From: JBPOIC01 sp052034865
GTDB taxonomy: Bacteria > UBA10199 > JADFYH01
Length of the DNA: 64,000 nucleotides
Assembly (NCBI GenBank): GCA_052034865.1
Contig: JBPOIC010000027.1
Span: 1 to 64,000, forward strand
Direction of reading: 5' to 3'
Shown here piece after piece: positions 33,434-42,384 of the stretch. A program made the translations under genes and the position numbers. The notes beneath the pieces were generated by a model that worked only from the letters and a program-made list of their open reading frames with translations, was not told the origin of the DNA and searched no databases. Position 1 is the first letter of the stretch. Every line of letters starts with the position of its first letter.

Positions 33434-34567
33434 TTACCGAACAATACCTCCTCTTACCCTTCCCGAGGGATGAAACTGAGCCGGTTTTTTAGAAACCGAA
33501 GAAGGTGGGGGAGTGGAAGCGGTTTTTTCTCGAGGAGCCTGAGGTGGCGTAAATTTCCTTTCCCCTGGCTTGGGTGTCACTGAAGGGGTGGTCTTTTCCA
33601 GTGGAGTCATTACCGTAGATCTTGGAGCCCTTCCTTCTGGTGATGAGAATCCTGAAGCCCTCGAGGGTTTAGAACGTGAGTGAATGGCTGGAGCTGAGTG
33701 GGCCCCGCCAGTTAATTTTTCCTGAGATAGATTAGACGAAGGAGGCCTGAATCCTGGAGAAGAAGATCTGGAGAAAGGCGGCTTCATTGTGTTGCGAGCA
33801 GGTTCATGAGCGACTGGAAAGGGATTGGTTTTTTTCTGAATTCCAGGGACAGGATTCATGACGCTGGGACTTGGAATAGAGCGATCAACGGAATGGGGCG
33901 GGGGCGCTGGAAAAGGTTTTTTATAGGGATGGATGATTGGAGATACTGACGGAGCAGGGGTCGAATTGTAATAGTTGTATGTGTTGTACGTATTATAGGT
34001 CGTAGAATTGAAAGAGCTCGAGTTTCCCCAAGATGGATGGGAGTAGGGATGATAATGTCGGGGATAAGTATCAGGAAAATAGTATTTGCGCGGATAGCTA
34101 TAAGAATATGGAGAATAATGAACAGTGGGCTGATAGTAGACAACCGGACGATTCACCCCCCAATAACTGGGCCCAAACGTATAAGACCAAACTCCTCCAA
34201 TAAAACCTAGCAGGCCAGAAACCAAAAGATCTTCACCCGACAGATCCGAACGTGTCCAAACCGGAACATACGAGTCGTAGGATCGATAGCCTAAATCACA
34301 GTAAGAACAGGAGGAATACCAACCTTCTTCAGTGTAATAGCCTTGAGATTCCCAAGGTTCATCAAAAGAAGAATATCCTGAGAAAGACTCCCCATAAACC
34401 AGAGGTTGAGCATTCATGCTAAAAATTAAAAAGGGCTGTCGATAGGAATGATAGGAAAGTGGCCGCAGGTAAATCGTGGACTTGCGGGTTTTGGCTTCAG
34501 CGAAAGGACTGATAAAAAGAAAGGTGAAAGCGGTGATTGAGACAATTACTTTTTTAAGATGTTTCAT
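33434..34567 (-). CDS. Secreted Tyr-rich / Pro-Ser-rich protein
   Basis: This 377-residue protein has a clear signal peptide (MKHLKKVIVSITAFTFLFIS, cleavage near FAEA). A tyrosine-rich mature part (about 60-200, with Y-S-Y-x-Y and NTYNTYNYYN repeats) follows. It ends in a Pro/Ser/Lys-rich basic tail (210-377). One hydrophobic segment near residue 125 (LLVSGLLGFIGGVWSYTFG) lies in the Tyr-rich part. The start at ATG 34567 is set by a strong AAGGAGGAG site. A longer frame reaching into metG is not used. It resembles low-complexity envelope or extracellular-matrix proteins, with no catalytic motif. It follows metG by 70 bases. Confidence 0.65.
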   Translation of the reverse strand: MKHLKKVIVSITAFTFLFISPFAEAKTRKSTIYLRPLSYHSYRQPFLIFSMNAQPLVYGESFSGYSSFDEPWESQGYYTEEGWYSSCSYCDLGYRSYDSYVPVWTRSDLSGEDLLVSGLLGFIGGVWSYTFGPSYWGVNRPVVYYQPTVHYSPYSYSYPRKYYFPDTYPRHYHPYSHPSWGNSSSFNSTTYNTYNTYNYYNSTPAPSVSPIIHPYKKPFPAPPPHSVDRSIPSPSVMNPVPGIQKKTNPFPVAHEPARNTMKPPFSRSSSPGFRPPSSNLSQEKLTGGAHSAPAIHSRSKPSRASGFSSPEGRAPRSTVMTPLEKTTPSVTPKPGERKFTPPQAPREKTASTPPPSSVSKKPAQFHPSGRVRGGIVR

Positions 34568-34637
34568 AGAACTCCTCCTTTTTGGATCTACGGGAGGAGA
34601 CTTCAAAAGTTCTTGAAGCAAGCCCTGTCTCCCAAAC

Positions 34638-36164
34638 CTATTTTTCAAGCCGGGGAAAGAGCGGATAAGCCTCCCCCAACTGATGCTCCATAGGCATCTG
34701 CTCCCAGGAAGAAGCCTCCTGAAAAGTCTTGGGGAGCTTAAAATTAAGCTGTTCGTAAATCTTCTGACTGGTTTGAGGCATGAAGGGCTGCAGCCACAAA
34801 CCAATCAATCGGAGAGAATTGATCAAAAGATATAACACCTGTTGAAGCCTGGCTATTTCACCGTTTTTAAACAGGGTCCAGGGAGCCGAAGTAGAAATGA
34901 ATTTATCACATACCCCCATCCATTCCCACAAAGCGCCCAATGCCTGATGAAACTCCAGATCTCCTCGCGTGAAATCCATTGCCTGACAAATCCGAAGCTG
35001 AACTGCATTGTATTTCTGGATCAAGTCATCATCTTCAGGCGCCGACTGACCTTGAGAAATTTTTCCATTAAAATATTTTTTCGCCATCCCCAGTGTTCGA
35101 CTGAGGAGATTTCCCAAATCGTTCGCAAGATCGCTGTTGTAGCGGGTGATAAATTCCTCCCACGTAAAATTTCCGTCCGCTCCAAAGCTGGAGCCACGCA
35201 GAAGATAATAACGCAACACATCCGGACCAAACCGGTCGAGCACGTCCAGAGGCGTAACGACATTCCCGAGGGTTTTACTCATCTTCTCGCCTTTAAGATA
35301 CACAAACCCATGACCAAAAATCGTTTTCGGCAAGGGAAGTTTTGCGCTCATAAGCATGGCTGGCCAGATCACACAATGAAAACGCGTGATGTCTTTTCCA
35401 ATGACATGCACGGAAGCCGGCCACCATTTCTGAAATTCGGCCTCGTTAGATCCATAACCAATCGCGGTCAGATAATTGATGAGGGCATCGAACCAGACAT
35501 AAATGACATGTTCGGGATCTCCTGGAATGCGGATTCCCCAATCAAAGCCAGAGCGGGAAACCGAGATATCTTCGAGCCCCTGGTTTAAAAGGCTTAAGAT
35601 TTCATTTCGACGGATTTCCGGAAGGATGAATTCGGGATGTTGCGTGATGTGCTCCAGCAGTACGTCACGGTATTTGGAGAGTTTGAAAAAATAGTTTTTT
35701 TCCTGAAGCCATTTCGGTTTTTGTTTATGGCTGGGACAAACACCCTCAACGAGATCTTTTTCTGTGTAAAACGCTTCGCACGATTCGCAATACCATCCTT
35801 CGTATTTTCCCTCGAAAATATCCCCCGCTTTTTGAATCTCGGAAAATAGCTTTTGGGAAGCCACGTGGTGGCGTGGCTCACTCGTCTGAATGAAATTATC
35901 GTAGGAGATCTCCAGCTTTTCCCAGATCTCGGTAAATTTCCCGCGCATTTCATCACAGTAAATTTTTGGATCTTTTTCCTGAGCGACTGCTGCCTTTTGG
36001 ACATTGGTTGAATGTTCATCATTCCCCATCTGAAAATGCACTTCATCCCCTTTCATGCGATGAAAGCGGGCCAGCACATCTGCCCCGATTTTTTCGTAGG
36101 CCGTGCCCAGGTGAGGGAGTGAATTCACGTAGTCGATCGCGGTCGTGAGATAAAAACGCATCAT
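34638..36164 (-). CDS. metG: Methionyl-tRNA synthetase
   Basis: This 508-residue class I synthetase charges tRNA-Met. It has the HIGH-equivalent PHLGTAY (17-23), the connective-peptide zinc knuckle C126-x2-C129 with C143-x2-H146, the W-F-D-A-L segment and the KMSKT loop (294-298). It lacks the C-terminal tRNA-binding domain found in longer MetRS, so it is the short form, similar in layout to the Thermus enzyme. It lies 37 bases after holB in a minus-strand series with tmk. Confidence 0.96.
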   Translation of the reverse strand: MMRFYLTTAIDYVNSLPHLGTAYEKIGADVLARFHRMKGDEVHFQMGNDEHSTNVQKAAVAQEKDPKIYCDEMRGKFTEIWEKLEISYDNFIQTSEPRHHVASQKLFSEIQKAGDIFEGKYEGWYCESCEAFYTEKDLVEGVCPSHKQKPKWLQEKNYFFKLSKYRDVLLEHITQHPEFILPEIRRNEILSLLNQGLEDISVSRSGFDWGIRIPGDPEHVIYVWFDALINYLTAIGYGSNEAEFQKWWPASVHVIGKDITRFHCVIWPAMLMSAKLPLPKTIFGHGFVYLKGEKMSKTLGNVVTPLDVLDRFGPDVLRYYLLRGSSFGADGNFTWEEFITRYNSDLANDLGNLLSRTLGMAKKYFNGKISQGQSAPEDDDLIQKYNAVQLRICQAMDFTRGDLEFHQALGALWEWMGVCDKFISTSAPWTLFKNGEIARLQQVLYLLINSLRLIGLWLQPFMPQTSQKIYEQLNFKLPKTFQEASSWEQMPMEHQLGEAYPLFPRLEK

Positions 36165-36201
36165 ATTTTTAAGAGAGGAAATGAGAAATTTTTAGAGCCC
36201 T

Positions 36202-37086
36202 TTAAAGGCACAAATTAAGAAACAAGGTTTCGAAGGTCAACAAAGGATTTGCGTAACGATCGAGCGCGCGGCGCGACATTTGAATGGCATCAAATTTTTT
36301 TAAGTTGGAGGCGCTGGCATCTTCAATGATTTTTTCTTTCCAGCGGAATTGAAGAAGGTCGAGCACGGGCTTATGGAGAGTCTCCTCCTGCGCAATCTGC
36401 TCGGCTGCCTGAAGCAGACGCGTCAGATCTTTCGGAGTTGTTTCAAGGGCAGGAAGGATAGCTTGGTCAACCTGCTCCCAGGCCTCATCGGCAAAAGAGG
36501 CCAGAAGTCCTGGCGATCCGCCAACCCATTGAATCAGACGAGCATCCAGAACCTTGCCCTGGGCTTCAAATACCTGACGAACCTCTACTTCACTTAAAGG
36601 AGAGAAGGGGATTTTCTGACAGCGCGAAAGCGTGGTTTTGAGCAAGCGATTCGGTGAATCGGTAATGAGAAAAATCAAGGTTGAGGCAGGAGGCTCTTCG
36701 AGTGTTTTCAGCAAGGCATTGGAAGCGGCGGCGTTCATCAAATGCGCCTCTTCGATCACCGCAACTTTCAGGGGAGCTTCAAAAGGTTTTAAGACCAGCG
36801 CGTTTTTAAGCTCGCGAATTTTTTCGATTTTGATCACGTCTTTTTCAGGTTCAATCCATCTCAAATCCGGATGTTCCCGCGTCTCTACGCGCTTGCAGGA
36901 AGGACAGGTTTCGCAAGGCCCATCTTTTGTGCGCGATAAACAAAAAAGAAACTGAATCAGATGAAGTGCAACTGCTTTTTTCCCAATCCCTGACAGACCA
37001 CAAAAAAGAAGGGCATGGGGCAGACGATTTGCTTCTGAAAGTTCTTTAAGATCTTCCCAGTTTTTTTTATGTCCTGAAAAATTCAT
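36202..37086 (-). CDS. holB: DNA polymerase III delta' subunit
   Basis: This 294-residue clamp-loader subunit is an AAA+ protein with a nucleotide-binding GLSGIGKKA (30-38). A zinc module of C49, C58, C61 and C64 is followed by IEEAHLMNAAASNALLKTLEEPP and the SRC sensor region (TTLSRCQ). The Walker A motif is degenerate (GKKA in place of GKT/S), as in delta' subunits that bind but do not hydrolyse ATP. It begins 21 bases after the tmk stop, a conserved tmk-holB pairing. Confidence 0.92.
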   Translation of the reverse strand: MNFSGHKKNWEDLKELSEANRLPHALLFCGLSGIGKKAVALHLIQFLFCLSRTKDGPCETCPSCKRVETREHPDLRWIEPEKDVIKIEKIRELKNALVLKPFEAPLKVAVIEEAHLMNAAASNALLKTLEEPPASTLIFLITDSPNRLLKTTLSRCQKIPFSPLSEVEVRQVFEAQGKVLDARLIQWVGGSPGLLASFADEAWEQVDQAILPALETTPKDLTRLLQAAEQIAQEETLHKPVLDLLQFRWKEKIIEDASASNLKKFDAIQMSRRALDRYANPLLTFETLFLNLCL

Positions 37087-37107
37087 AGTTTGCAGAAAAA
37101 AGTAAGT

Positions 37108-37758
37108 TTATTTTTTATCCCAACGAGACTCCAGGGAATCCCAAATCTCCTTCTCCACCGCCTCAATGCTTTGCGTGCCATCGACGACAATGAAGCGCTG
37201 AGGCTCCTCTTGCGCAATCTTTAAATACCGCGCGCGCACACGCTGGTGAAAATCCAGCTCAATGCGCTCAAATCGGTCTTGCGTGTCGTGGGTGACACGA
37301 TTGCGCTCACGCGCGCGACCCAAACCGACCTCGGCAGGACAATCAACCAGAATCGTCAAGTCGGGTTTTAATCCTTGAATCGCCAACGTATTGAGCTCGG
37401 CAATGAGCGAAGGTGAAAGGCCATGGCCGCCCTCCTGATATGCGGCCGTCGCATCGAGATACCGATCACACAACACGATTTTTCCTTCCTGAAGGGCGGG
37501 TCTCAAAACTTCTTCACAGTGCTGGGCACGGTCGGCCGCATAGAGTAGAAGCTCGCACAAGGGGCTCATATTTTCATGCGCTGGATCAAGAAGGATCGCA
37601 CGGATTTTTTGTCCGATGTTGCTACCGCCAGGCTCGCGCGTGAGAAGACAAGCACGGCCTCGTTGATCCAGATGATCTTTCAGGCGTCGAATCTGCGTTG
37701 TTTTTCCGCAGCCTTCGATTCCTTCAAAGGTAATAAATATGGCCATAGGCTTTTTCAT
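37108..37758 (-). CDS. tmk: Thymidylate kinase
   Basis: This 216-residue kinase converts dTMP to dTDP. It has the P-loop FEGIEGCGKTTQ (11-22), LTREPGG, CDRYLDATAAYQ with the D-R-Y/F motif, and the lid-containing RARERNR region. The basic residues in the lid rather than the P-loop suggest the type II (E. coli-like) class. The start could be ATG 37758 or ATG 37746. The former has AGGAA upstream at long spacing. It starts 21 bases after the lipoprotein gene stop. Confidence 0.94.
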   Translation of the reverse strand: MKKPMAIFITFEGIEGCGKTTQIRRLKDHLDQRGRACLLTREPGGSNIGQKIRAILLDPAHENMSPLCELLLYAADRAQHCEEVLRPALQEGKIVLCDRYLDATAAYQEGGHGLSPSLIAELNTLAIQGLKPDLTILVDCPAEVGLGRARERNRVTHDTQDRFERIELDFHQRVRARYLKIAQEEPQRFIVVDGTQSIEAVEKEIWDSLESRWDKK

Positions 37759-37779
37759 CTGAATTGAAAATTCCTGCTG

Positions 37780-38775
37780 CTATTTAGGCTCGGTTTCTGG
37801 AAGAACAGGCAGAGACTCTTCCGGAGGAGGCTGCATCTCCATTGCAGGCGCTTTATCTATTTGCTCTCCAATCTGTTTGAGCAGAGCTTCTTTAAGCTGA
37901 ACATGAATCGTTACTGCCCGATCTTTCTGCTGAATCTCTACGCCTTGGAATACCTCGCCGATCAGAGGATTAGTGGCCATCATCATTGCCATTGAGGATT
38001 TGGAGGCATTGATCTCATCGGCAAACTTCTGAGCCTCGGTCCCATTTTCGGCATTTCCTGTAAATTGAAAGTGGAGATCCTTGTCGTATGTTGCTTCGAA
38101 CGCAAAGCTTTTGAGGGTTTTGATTCCCGCGCCCGGTGCAGACTCGGGAAGCTTTGTATCGGTAGGAGGGATGAGTCCCGCACCCCACACGAGAGCCTGG
38201 GCGTTCTTTTTATTGAAAAGCGTCATCAGCTCTTGGTGAGAACGAATCGAGTTTCCTCCTTTTTTGGCAAGGGCAATCGCTTCTTTTACGTCGGCAATCT
38301 GTCCCCATAAAACAAGAGAGGGAGAATATACACACAGCGCCAGAGTTGGATCCTCGGGAGAAAGATAGTAGGTTGAACCTTCAAAATTTTCTTTCGAAAG
38401 ACTTTTGTTTTTTTGACTCGCCATCTCTTCAATGGATGAGACGATCTTCTTTTCATCAAAACTACCTTCCAGCAGAACCAGAGTTGCCGGAGGCTGATTG
38501 GCTTCGGGGGCATCCAATGCCACCAGGGCGGATTGCACACCTTTTAAGAGCTCAGTCACTTCTGCTGGGGCTTTTTTCAAAAGCCGTTCTTGATATGTAG
38601 GGATTTGCGCCAGTTTTTTCCAATCGATTCCAATCAGGTAATCATAGTGGGAAGGCACCAGCGACAAGGTCTGGTCTTGAGAGCCTTTGTTTGAGCAGCT
38701 ACGCGCGCAGGAGACGAGCAGGGTGAGGGATAAAAAAATCAAAATCCATTTTTTACCAGCGGGAAAGAGTTTCAT
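37780..38775 (-). CDS. Envelope lipoprotein, paralogue of the next upstream gene
   Basis: This 331-residue lipoprotein has a signal and lipobox LVSC (C23). Its body resembles the protein encoded at 38944-40119. Both contain LxEGxFD, a GxxxYxxSxEDxxLxxxxxSxxLxLG-type stretch (LVLWGQIADVKEAIALAKKG versus FLLGDTDSVKEALHLKKKGG) and IRSxxxLxxxFxxxxA. A C-terminal KDRAVTIHVQLKEALLKQI segment is likewise shared in style. The order suggests tandem duplication. It is expressed just before tmk. TTGAGG precedes ATG 38775. The function is unknown. Confidence 0.7.
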   Translation of the reverse strand: MKLFPAGKKWILIFLSLTLLVSCARSCSNKGSQDQTLSLVPSHYDYLIGIDWKKLAQIPTYQERLLKKAPAEVTELLKGVQSALVALDAPEANQPPATLVLLEGSFDEKKIVSSIEEMASQKNKSLSKENFEGSTYYLSPEDPTLALCVYSPSLVLWGQIADVKEAIALAKKGGNSIRSHQELMTLFNKKNAQALVWGAGLIPPTDTKLPESAPGAGIKTLKSFAFEATYDKDLHFQFTGNAENGTEAQKFADEINASKSSMAMMMATNPLIGEVFQGVEIQQKDRAVTIHVQLKEALLKQIGEQIDKAPAMEMQPPPEESLPVLPETEPK

Positions 38776-38828
38776 AGAACCTCAAGGTTTAAAGGGTTTT
38801 AAGTAGAGACGAAATTCCGCACGATTTT

Positions 38829-38863
38829 CCTCTCCCCTCGTGGGAGAGGATTAAGGTGAGGGG
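38829..38863. repeat. CCTCTCCC / GGGAGAGG intergenic repeat
   Basis: CCTCTCCC-CTCGT-GGGAGAGG forms a perfect 8-bp hairpin and is followed by ATTAAGGTGAGGGG. This resembles the CTCTCCC(N)GGGAGAGGxTTAGGGTGAGGG repeats that occur between genes in many proteobacteria. It lies between the two paralogous envelope genes. Confidence 0.65.
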
Positions 38864-38867
38864 ACAT

Positions 38868-38918
38868 AAAAAAACTCCCGGTATCAGGAGGGTCATTCCC
38901 TACACTGACAAGCGGGAG
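38868..38918 (-). terminator. Rho-independent terminator after the 391-aa protein gene
   Basis: On the minus strand CTCCCG (38918-38913) pairs with CGGGAG (38880-38875), and inner AGGGAATGACCCT pairing helps close the loop. Seven T follow (38874-38868). It ends 26 bases beyond the stop codon of the upstream gene and would separate it from the tmk-side operon. Confidence 0.75.
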
Positions 38919-38943
38919 CTTTCAATGGTCAAGTCTTAAGAAA

Positions 38944-40119
38944 TTAATGCTTCTTCTTTTCTGCCTTTTTCTTCGAAACGGTTTTTACCACGTCATTTGC
39001 CTGCTTCTTTCTGCGAATCTCTTCCTCTTTGATCTGTTGGGTAATCTCTTTAATGACAGGCTCGGTGATCTTGATCTTTAGCTGTACCTGTTTATCCTTC
39101 TGGCTAAAATCCAACCCCGAAAAAATTTCATCGGTGATTTTTAAGAATTTCTGCCTGTCTTGCTGAGCTTTGGTTTCTTTTTTCTTTCCCTTTTTTCCTG
39201 AAGAATATTCGGGATAGGGCTTTGTCAAAAACTGCCGCATTAAATCGAGTGTTGTCCTGGTGTAGGCTTCCAAAAGTTTCGCCTCTTCCGCCTTGGCTGT
39301 AAATCCCGACAGTTCGACATTCAAATCTCTTTCGTAATCCATCCACAAAGAAAACTGACGAATCTTTTCGAACGGAGTGGGAGGAGCCTGATAAATATAT
39401 TCAATCTCATCCCCTTTTTTATCTTTCGATTTTTTTGATTTTTTCTGATCTTTCTTCTCATTTATCACCAGTTTTTCACCTACCATCCAAAAACTGGAGG
39501 TGGTGCTGGCGACCGAATGGCTGGTGATTCCATTGATAAAATTTTCAACCAGATCTTTTTTGGAGCGGATGGTCTTGCCCCCTTTTTTCTTAAGATGGAG
39601 GGCCTCTTTCACGCTGTCGGTATCCCCAAGCAAAAACTGGTTTTGAGAAAGAACCGAGAGCGAAATTTCCTCATTAGAGAAGGTGTAGGTTTTATACCCT
39701 TCCAGAATTTTTTCGGAGATTTCTTTATCGTAAGGATGGCGTTTTCTGATTAGATCTGGCAGCTGGGCTGTATCAAATTTTCCTTCTCCCAGAATCAGAA
39801 TAGAAAATGGAGGATTGGGATAGGGTTTCTGATCTTTACCAGAGATTTTAAAAGCCAAATACACTCGATCAAGCTGTTTAGAAAAGGCAATCAATTCCGG
39901 AGGAATCTCTCTGGAATTTCTCTGAACATCAATCAGTTCATCAATCACAGGATTTTTGGTTGAATTTTTATTTTCTGCGACGGCCAGAAGTTGATAATGG
40001 GGCGAGACGTAATCTAAAAATTCAGGACCCACCTTTTGCCCGGCACGACCGGTGAGACTGAAAAGAAAAACAAACAAAAATACAAAAAACGATTTTTGTA
40101 GCAAACGACGGATTTTCAT
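38944..40119 (-). CDS. Secreted protein, paralogue of the adjacent lipoprotein
   Basis: This 391-residue protein has a signal peptide (hydrophobic core at 11-22, cleavage near GRAG) and no lipobox cysteine. Its central part shares with the 37780-38775 protein the ILGEGKFD, LLGDTDSVKEALHLKKKGGK and IRSKKDLV motifs. It differs by two lysine-rich inserts (about 222-236 and 305-318) and a highly basic C-terminus ending KKKAEKKKH. It is probably periplasmic. The function is unknown. It appears separately terminated from the following paralogue. Confidence 0.68.
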   Translation of the reverse strand: MKIRRLLQKSFFVFLFVFLFSLTGRAGQKVGPEFLDYVSPHYQLLAVAENKNSTKNPVIDELIDVQRNSREIPPELIAFSKQLDRVYLAFKISGKDQKPYPNPPFSILILGEGKFDTAQLPDLIRKRHPYDKEISEKILEGYKTYTFSNEEISLSVLSQNQFLLGDTDSVKEALHLKKKGGKTIRSKKDLVENFINGITSHSVASTTSSFWMVGEKLVINEKKDQKKSKKSKDKKGDEIEYIYQAPPTPFEKIRQFSLWMDYERDLNVELSGFTAKAEEAKLLEAYTRTTLDLMRQFLTKPYPEYSSGKKGKKKETKAQQDRQKFLKITDEIFSGLDFSQKDKQVQLKIKITEPVIKEITQQIKEEEIRRKKQANDVVKTVSKKKAEKKKH

Positions 40120-40199
40120 AAACGCTCACTTTTCTGAATGGAGATTCTTCCATTCTTGGGACTTATCCCAACAGGATGAAATACAAGAAGGAAGAAGAC

Positions 40200-40964
40200 C
40201 TATTCCCCTTCCCACCAGCACTTTAAAAATTCATTCATGGGTTTTAACGCCAAACGCACTCTTTTAATTAATCCAGGAAACTGGAAAAAAAGTCCGGGAT
40301 TTTTTATCAATGAAGGCATCAGTTTTGAAAGCATCACCTCGCCACGTTCATCTACCAAAGAACTCACATCCGGCAAGGCGTACTCAAGCGGATCCAAAAT
40401 CCAGCGCAAATGCACGAAAGGAACGTGACATTCTTCAGCCTTCGCGGCAATCGCCGCACCTTCCATCTCAAAACCCAGAGCCTGAGTCTGAAGGGCCCAA
40501 TTTCTTTTTTCACTTTCGGTAAAAGCGATTTTATCCAGACTCAACAGCAAACCTGCTGAAGATTTTTGATGCGTTTTCTCAAGAATGGCCTGGGATTTTT
40601 CAAGGAGGGCCAAATCTGAAAAATATCTTCGGTCAGGATCAGTAGACCGGCTCATTTCTTTACCCAAAACCACTTCGCCCGTTTGCATTCCCGCACTTGC
40701 TCCACCAGCCACCCCCACTAACCAGGCGCTGGCCAGAGAGTAGTTTTCAAAAACATAAGCGGCTGCCTGCGCTGCCGCCTGAAGCCCTATACCGGTCTCT
40801 ATGAGTAAAAGTTTTTTGGATTCGGATTCACCACAAAAAATGCGCGCAGGGTAACGGTGAATCATCAAAGGGGGTTTGCTAAAAGTGCCCTCGCAGATTT
40901 TTTTAAATCCGCTGGATTCGGAAGGGGTCGGAAAAAAGATAGCCGTGTAAAAAGATGTAGACAT
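40200..40964 (-). CDS. Nucleoside phosphorylase / nucleosidase family protein
   Basis: This 254-residue protein belongs to the PNP/UDP phosphorylase superfamily. It has an N-terminal hydrophobic strand, IETGIGLQAAAQAAAY, SAWLVGVAGG (equivalent to the G-(V/I)-A-G-(G/A) phosphate-site strand) and GFEMEGAAIAA with the substrate-binding M-E pair. The later HLRWILDPLEYALP followed by a basic helical tail resembles the hopanoid-associated phosphorylase (HpnG) and related 5'-methylthioadenosine nucleosidase-like proteins. Futalosine hydrolase (MqnB) is an alternative. I give no symbol because the three cannot be separated by eye. Confidence 0.7.
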   Translation of the reverse strand: MSTSFYTAIFFPTPSESSGFKKICEGTFSKPPLMIHRYPARIFCGESESKKLLLIETGIGLQAAAQAAAYVFENYSLASAWLVGVAGGASAGMQTGEVVLGKEMSRSTDPDRRYFSDLALLEKSQAILEKTHQKSSAGLLLSLDKIAFTESEKRNWALQTQALGFEMEGAAIAAKAEECHVPFVHLRWILDPLEYALPDVSSLVDERGEVMLSKLMPSLIKNPGLFFQFPGLIKRVRLALKPMNEFLKCWWEGE

Positions 40965-41048
40965 GTGTATGGAAGCAAAAAGAAATATCAGAAAAGTTTT
41001 TCATATCCTTAAATAAATGTCCTGAAGTTTTTTAAAAGAAGGCCCCTT

Positions 41049-42332
41049 ATGTCTCACAAAAAATCCCAAACCCTTTTTAAAAAATCTCAAACCCTCATTC
41101 CGGGCGGTGTGAATAGCCCCGTTCGCGCCTTCAAATCTGTCGGTGGTACGCCCATCTTTTTCCAAAAGGCCAAGGGCCCCTGGCTCTACGATGTCGATGG
41201 AAACAAATATCTCGATTATGTCGGCTCCTGGGGACCAATGATCGCGGGTCATGCCCATCCTCAAGTCACGCGAGCCATTAAAAAAGCCGTGGAATGCGGA
41301 ACAAGCTTTGGAGCTCCCAATCCCTATGAAGCGGTTTTGGCCCAAAAGGTTCAAAAGCTTTTTCCATCGATGGAAAAATTACGCCTGGTCAATTCTGGCA
41401 CGGAAGCTGTCATGAGCGCTCTCCGCCTGGCACGCGCTTTCACCAAGCGTTCAAAGATTATCAAATTTGAAGGCTGCTATCACGGCCACGTCGATTCCTT
41501 ATTGGTGAAGGCTGGCAGCGGGGCGCTGACGCTTGGTATTCCCGGAAGCGCCGGCGTTCCCGAAGAATTTGTCACCCACACCCTCCTCGCTCCTTACAAC
41601 GATCTTTCAGCCGTCGAAAAACTCTTTGCTGCTTATCCCGACCAGATCGCCGGAATTATTCTTGAGCCGGTGGTTGGAAATACCGGCTGCATCCTGCCGC
41701 AAAAGAATTTTTTAGAAGGCTTAAGAAAGCTCACCAAAAAATATCAGGCCCTTTTGATTTTTGATGAAGTGATGACCGGCTTTCGGGTGGCATTGGGAGG
41801 AGCACAGCAGCACTTTGGAATTCGTCCCGATCTCACGACCCTGGGAAAGGTTATTGGCGGCGGACTTCCCGTCGGCGCTTTTGGCGGACGCAAAGAAATT
41901 ATGGACCTGCTGGCACCACTTGGTCCGGTCTATCAGGCAGGGACCCTTTCTGGAAATCCGCTGGCGATGGTTGCAGGAATTGAAACACTGAAATTGATTG
42001 AAGCACGCGGGGCTTTTAAAAAGCTCGCACAGACCACCCGCACCCTGGCGGATGGAATTCAAAGAGCTGCGGATTTGAAAAACATTCCAGTTCAGGTTCC
42101 AGCGATCGGTGGAATGCTTTCTGTCTTTTTCTCAGAAAACCCGATCATTGATCTAGATACCGCCCTAAAATCGGATGCTGCGCGATTCAATCGTTTTTTC
42201 CACGCCATGCTCAAACGGGGAATCTATCTTCCTCCCTCTCCTTTCGAAGCCTGGTTTGTTTCGTTAAGCCACACTCCACGCGAAATTGCCCTGACCTTAA
42301 AGACCATTGAGGAAAGTCTGTCCGAGCTTTAA
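41049..42332 (+). CDS. hemL: Glutamate-1-semialdehyde 2,1-aminomutase
   Basis: This 427-residue PLP enzyme converts glutamate-1-semialdehyde to 5-aminolevulinate in the C5 haem pathway. Diagnostic parts are IPGGVNSPVRAFK, GTEAVMSALRLAR, EGCYHGHVDSLLVKAGSG and FDEVMTGFRVALGGAQ. The Schiff-base lysine is K267 (TLGKVIGGGLPVGAFGG). The SxSHT-like VSLSHT and C-terminal residues are complete. AAGG precedes ATG 41049. It is likely monocistronic, converging with the 543-aa orphan. Confidence 0.97.
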   Translation: MSHKKSQTLFKKSQTLIPGGVNSPVRAFKSVGGTPIFFQKAKGPWLYDVDGNKYLDYVGSWGPMIAGHAHPQVTRAIKKAVECGTSFGAPNPYEAVLAQKVQKLFPSMEKLRLVNSGTEAVMSALRLARAFTKRSKIIKFEGCYHGHVDSLLVKAGSGALTLGIPGSAGVPEEFVTHTLLAPYNDLSAVEKLFAAYPDQIAGIILEPVVGNTGCILPQKNFLEGLRKLTKKYQALLIFDEVMTGFRVALGGAQQHFGIRPDLTTLGKVIGGGLPVGAFGGRKEIMDLLAPLGPVYQAGTLSGNPLAMVAGIETLKLIEARGAFKKLAQTTRTLADGIQRAADLKNIPVQVPAIGGMLSVFFSENPIIDLDTALKSDAARFNRFFHAMLKRGIYLPPSPFEAWFVSLSHTPREIALTLKTIEESLSEL

Positions 42333-42384
42333 TTAAGACAATACAGGATGAGACTCTGTCGCGGGGGCGATCCAGACAAATTTA

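Noticed and set aside
33434..34804. Longer version of the Tyr-rich protein starting inside metG
   Set aside because: The added 79 residues are an out-of-frame reading of metG. A strong ribosome-binding site and signal peptide support ATG 34567.
40200..40964. Assignment as futalosine hydrolase (mqnB) forming a menaquinone pathway with the amidohydrolase at 17.6 kb
   Set aside because: The C-terminal part resembles HpnG-like phosphorylases at least as much, and no other mqn gene is present, so the link is not supported.
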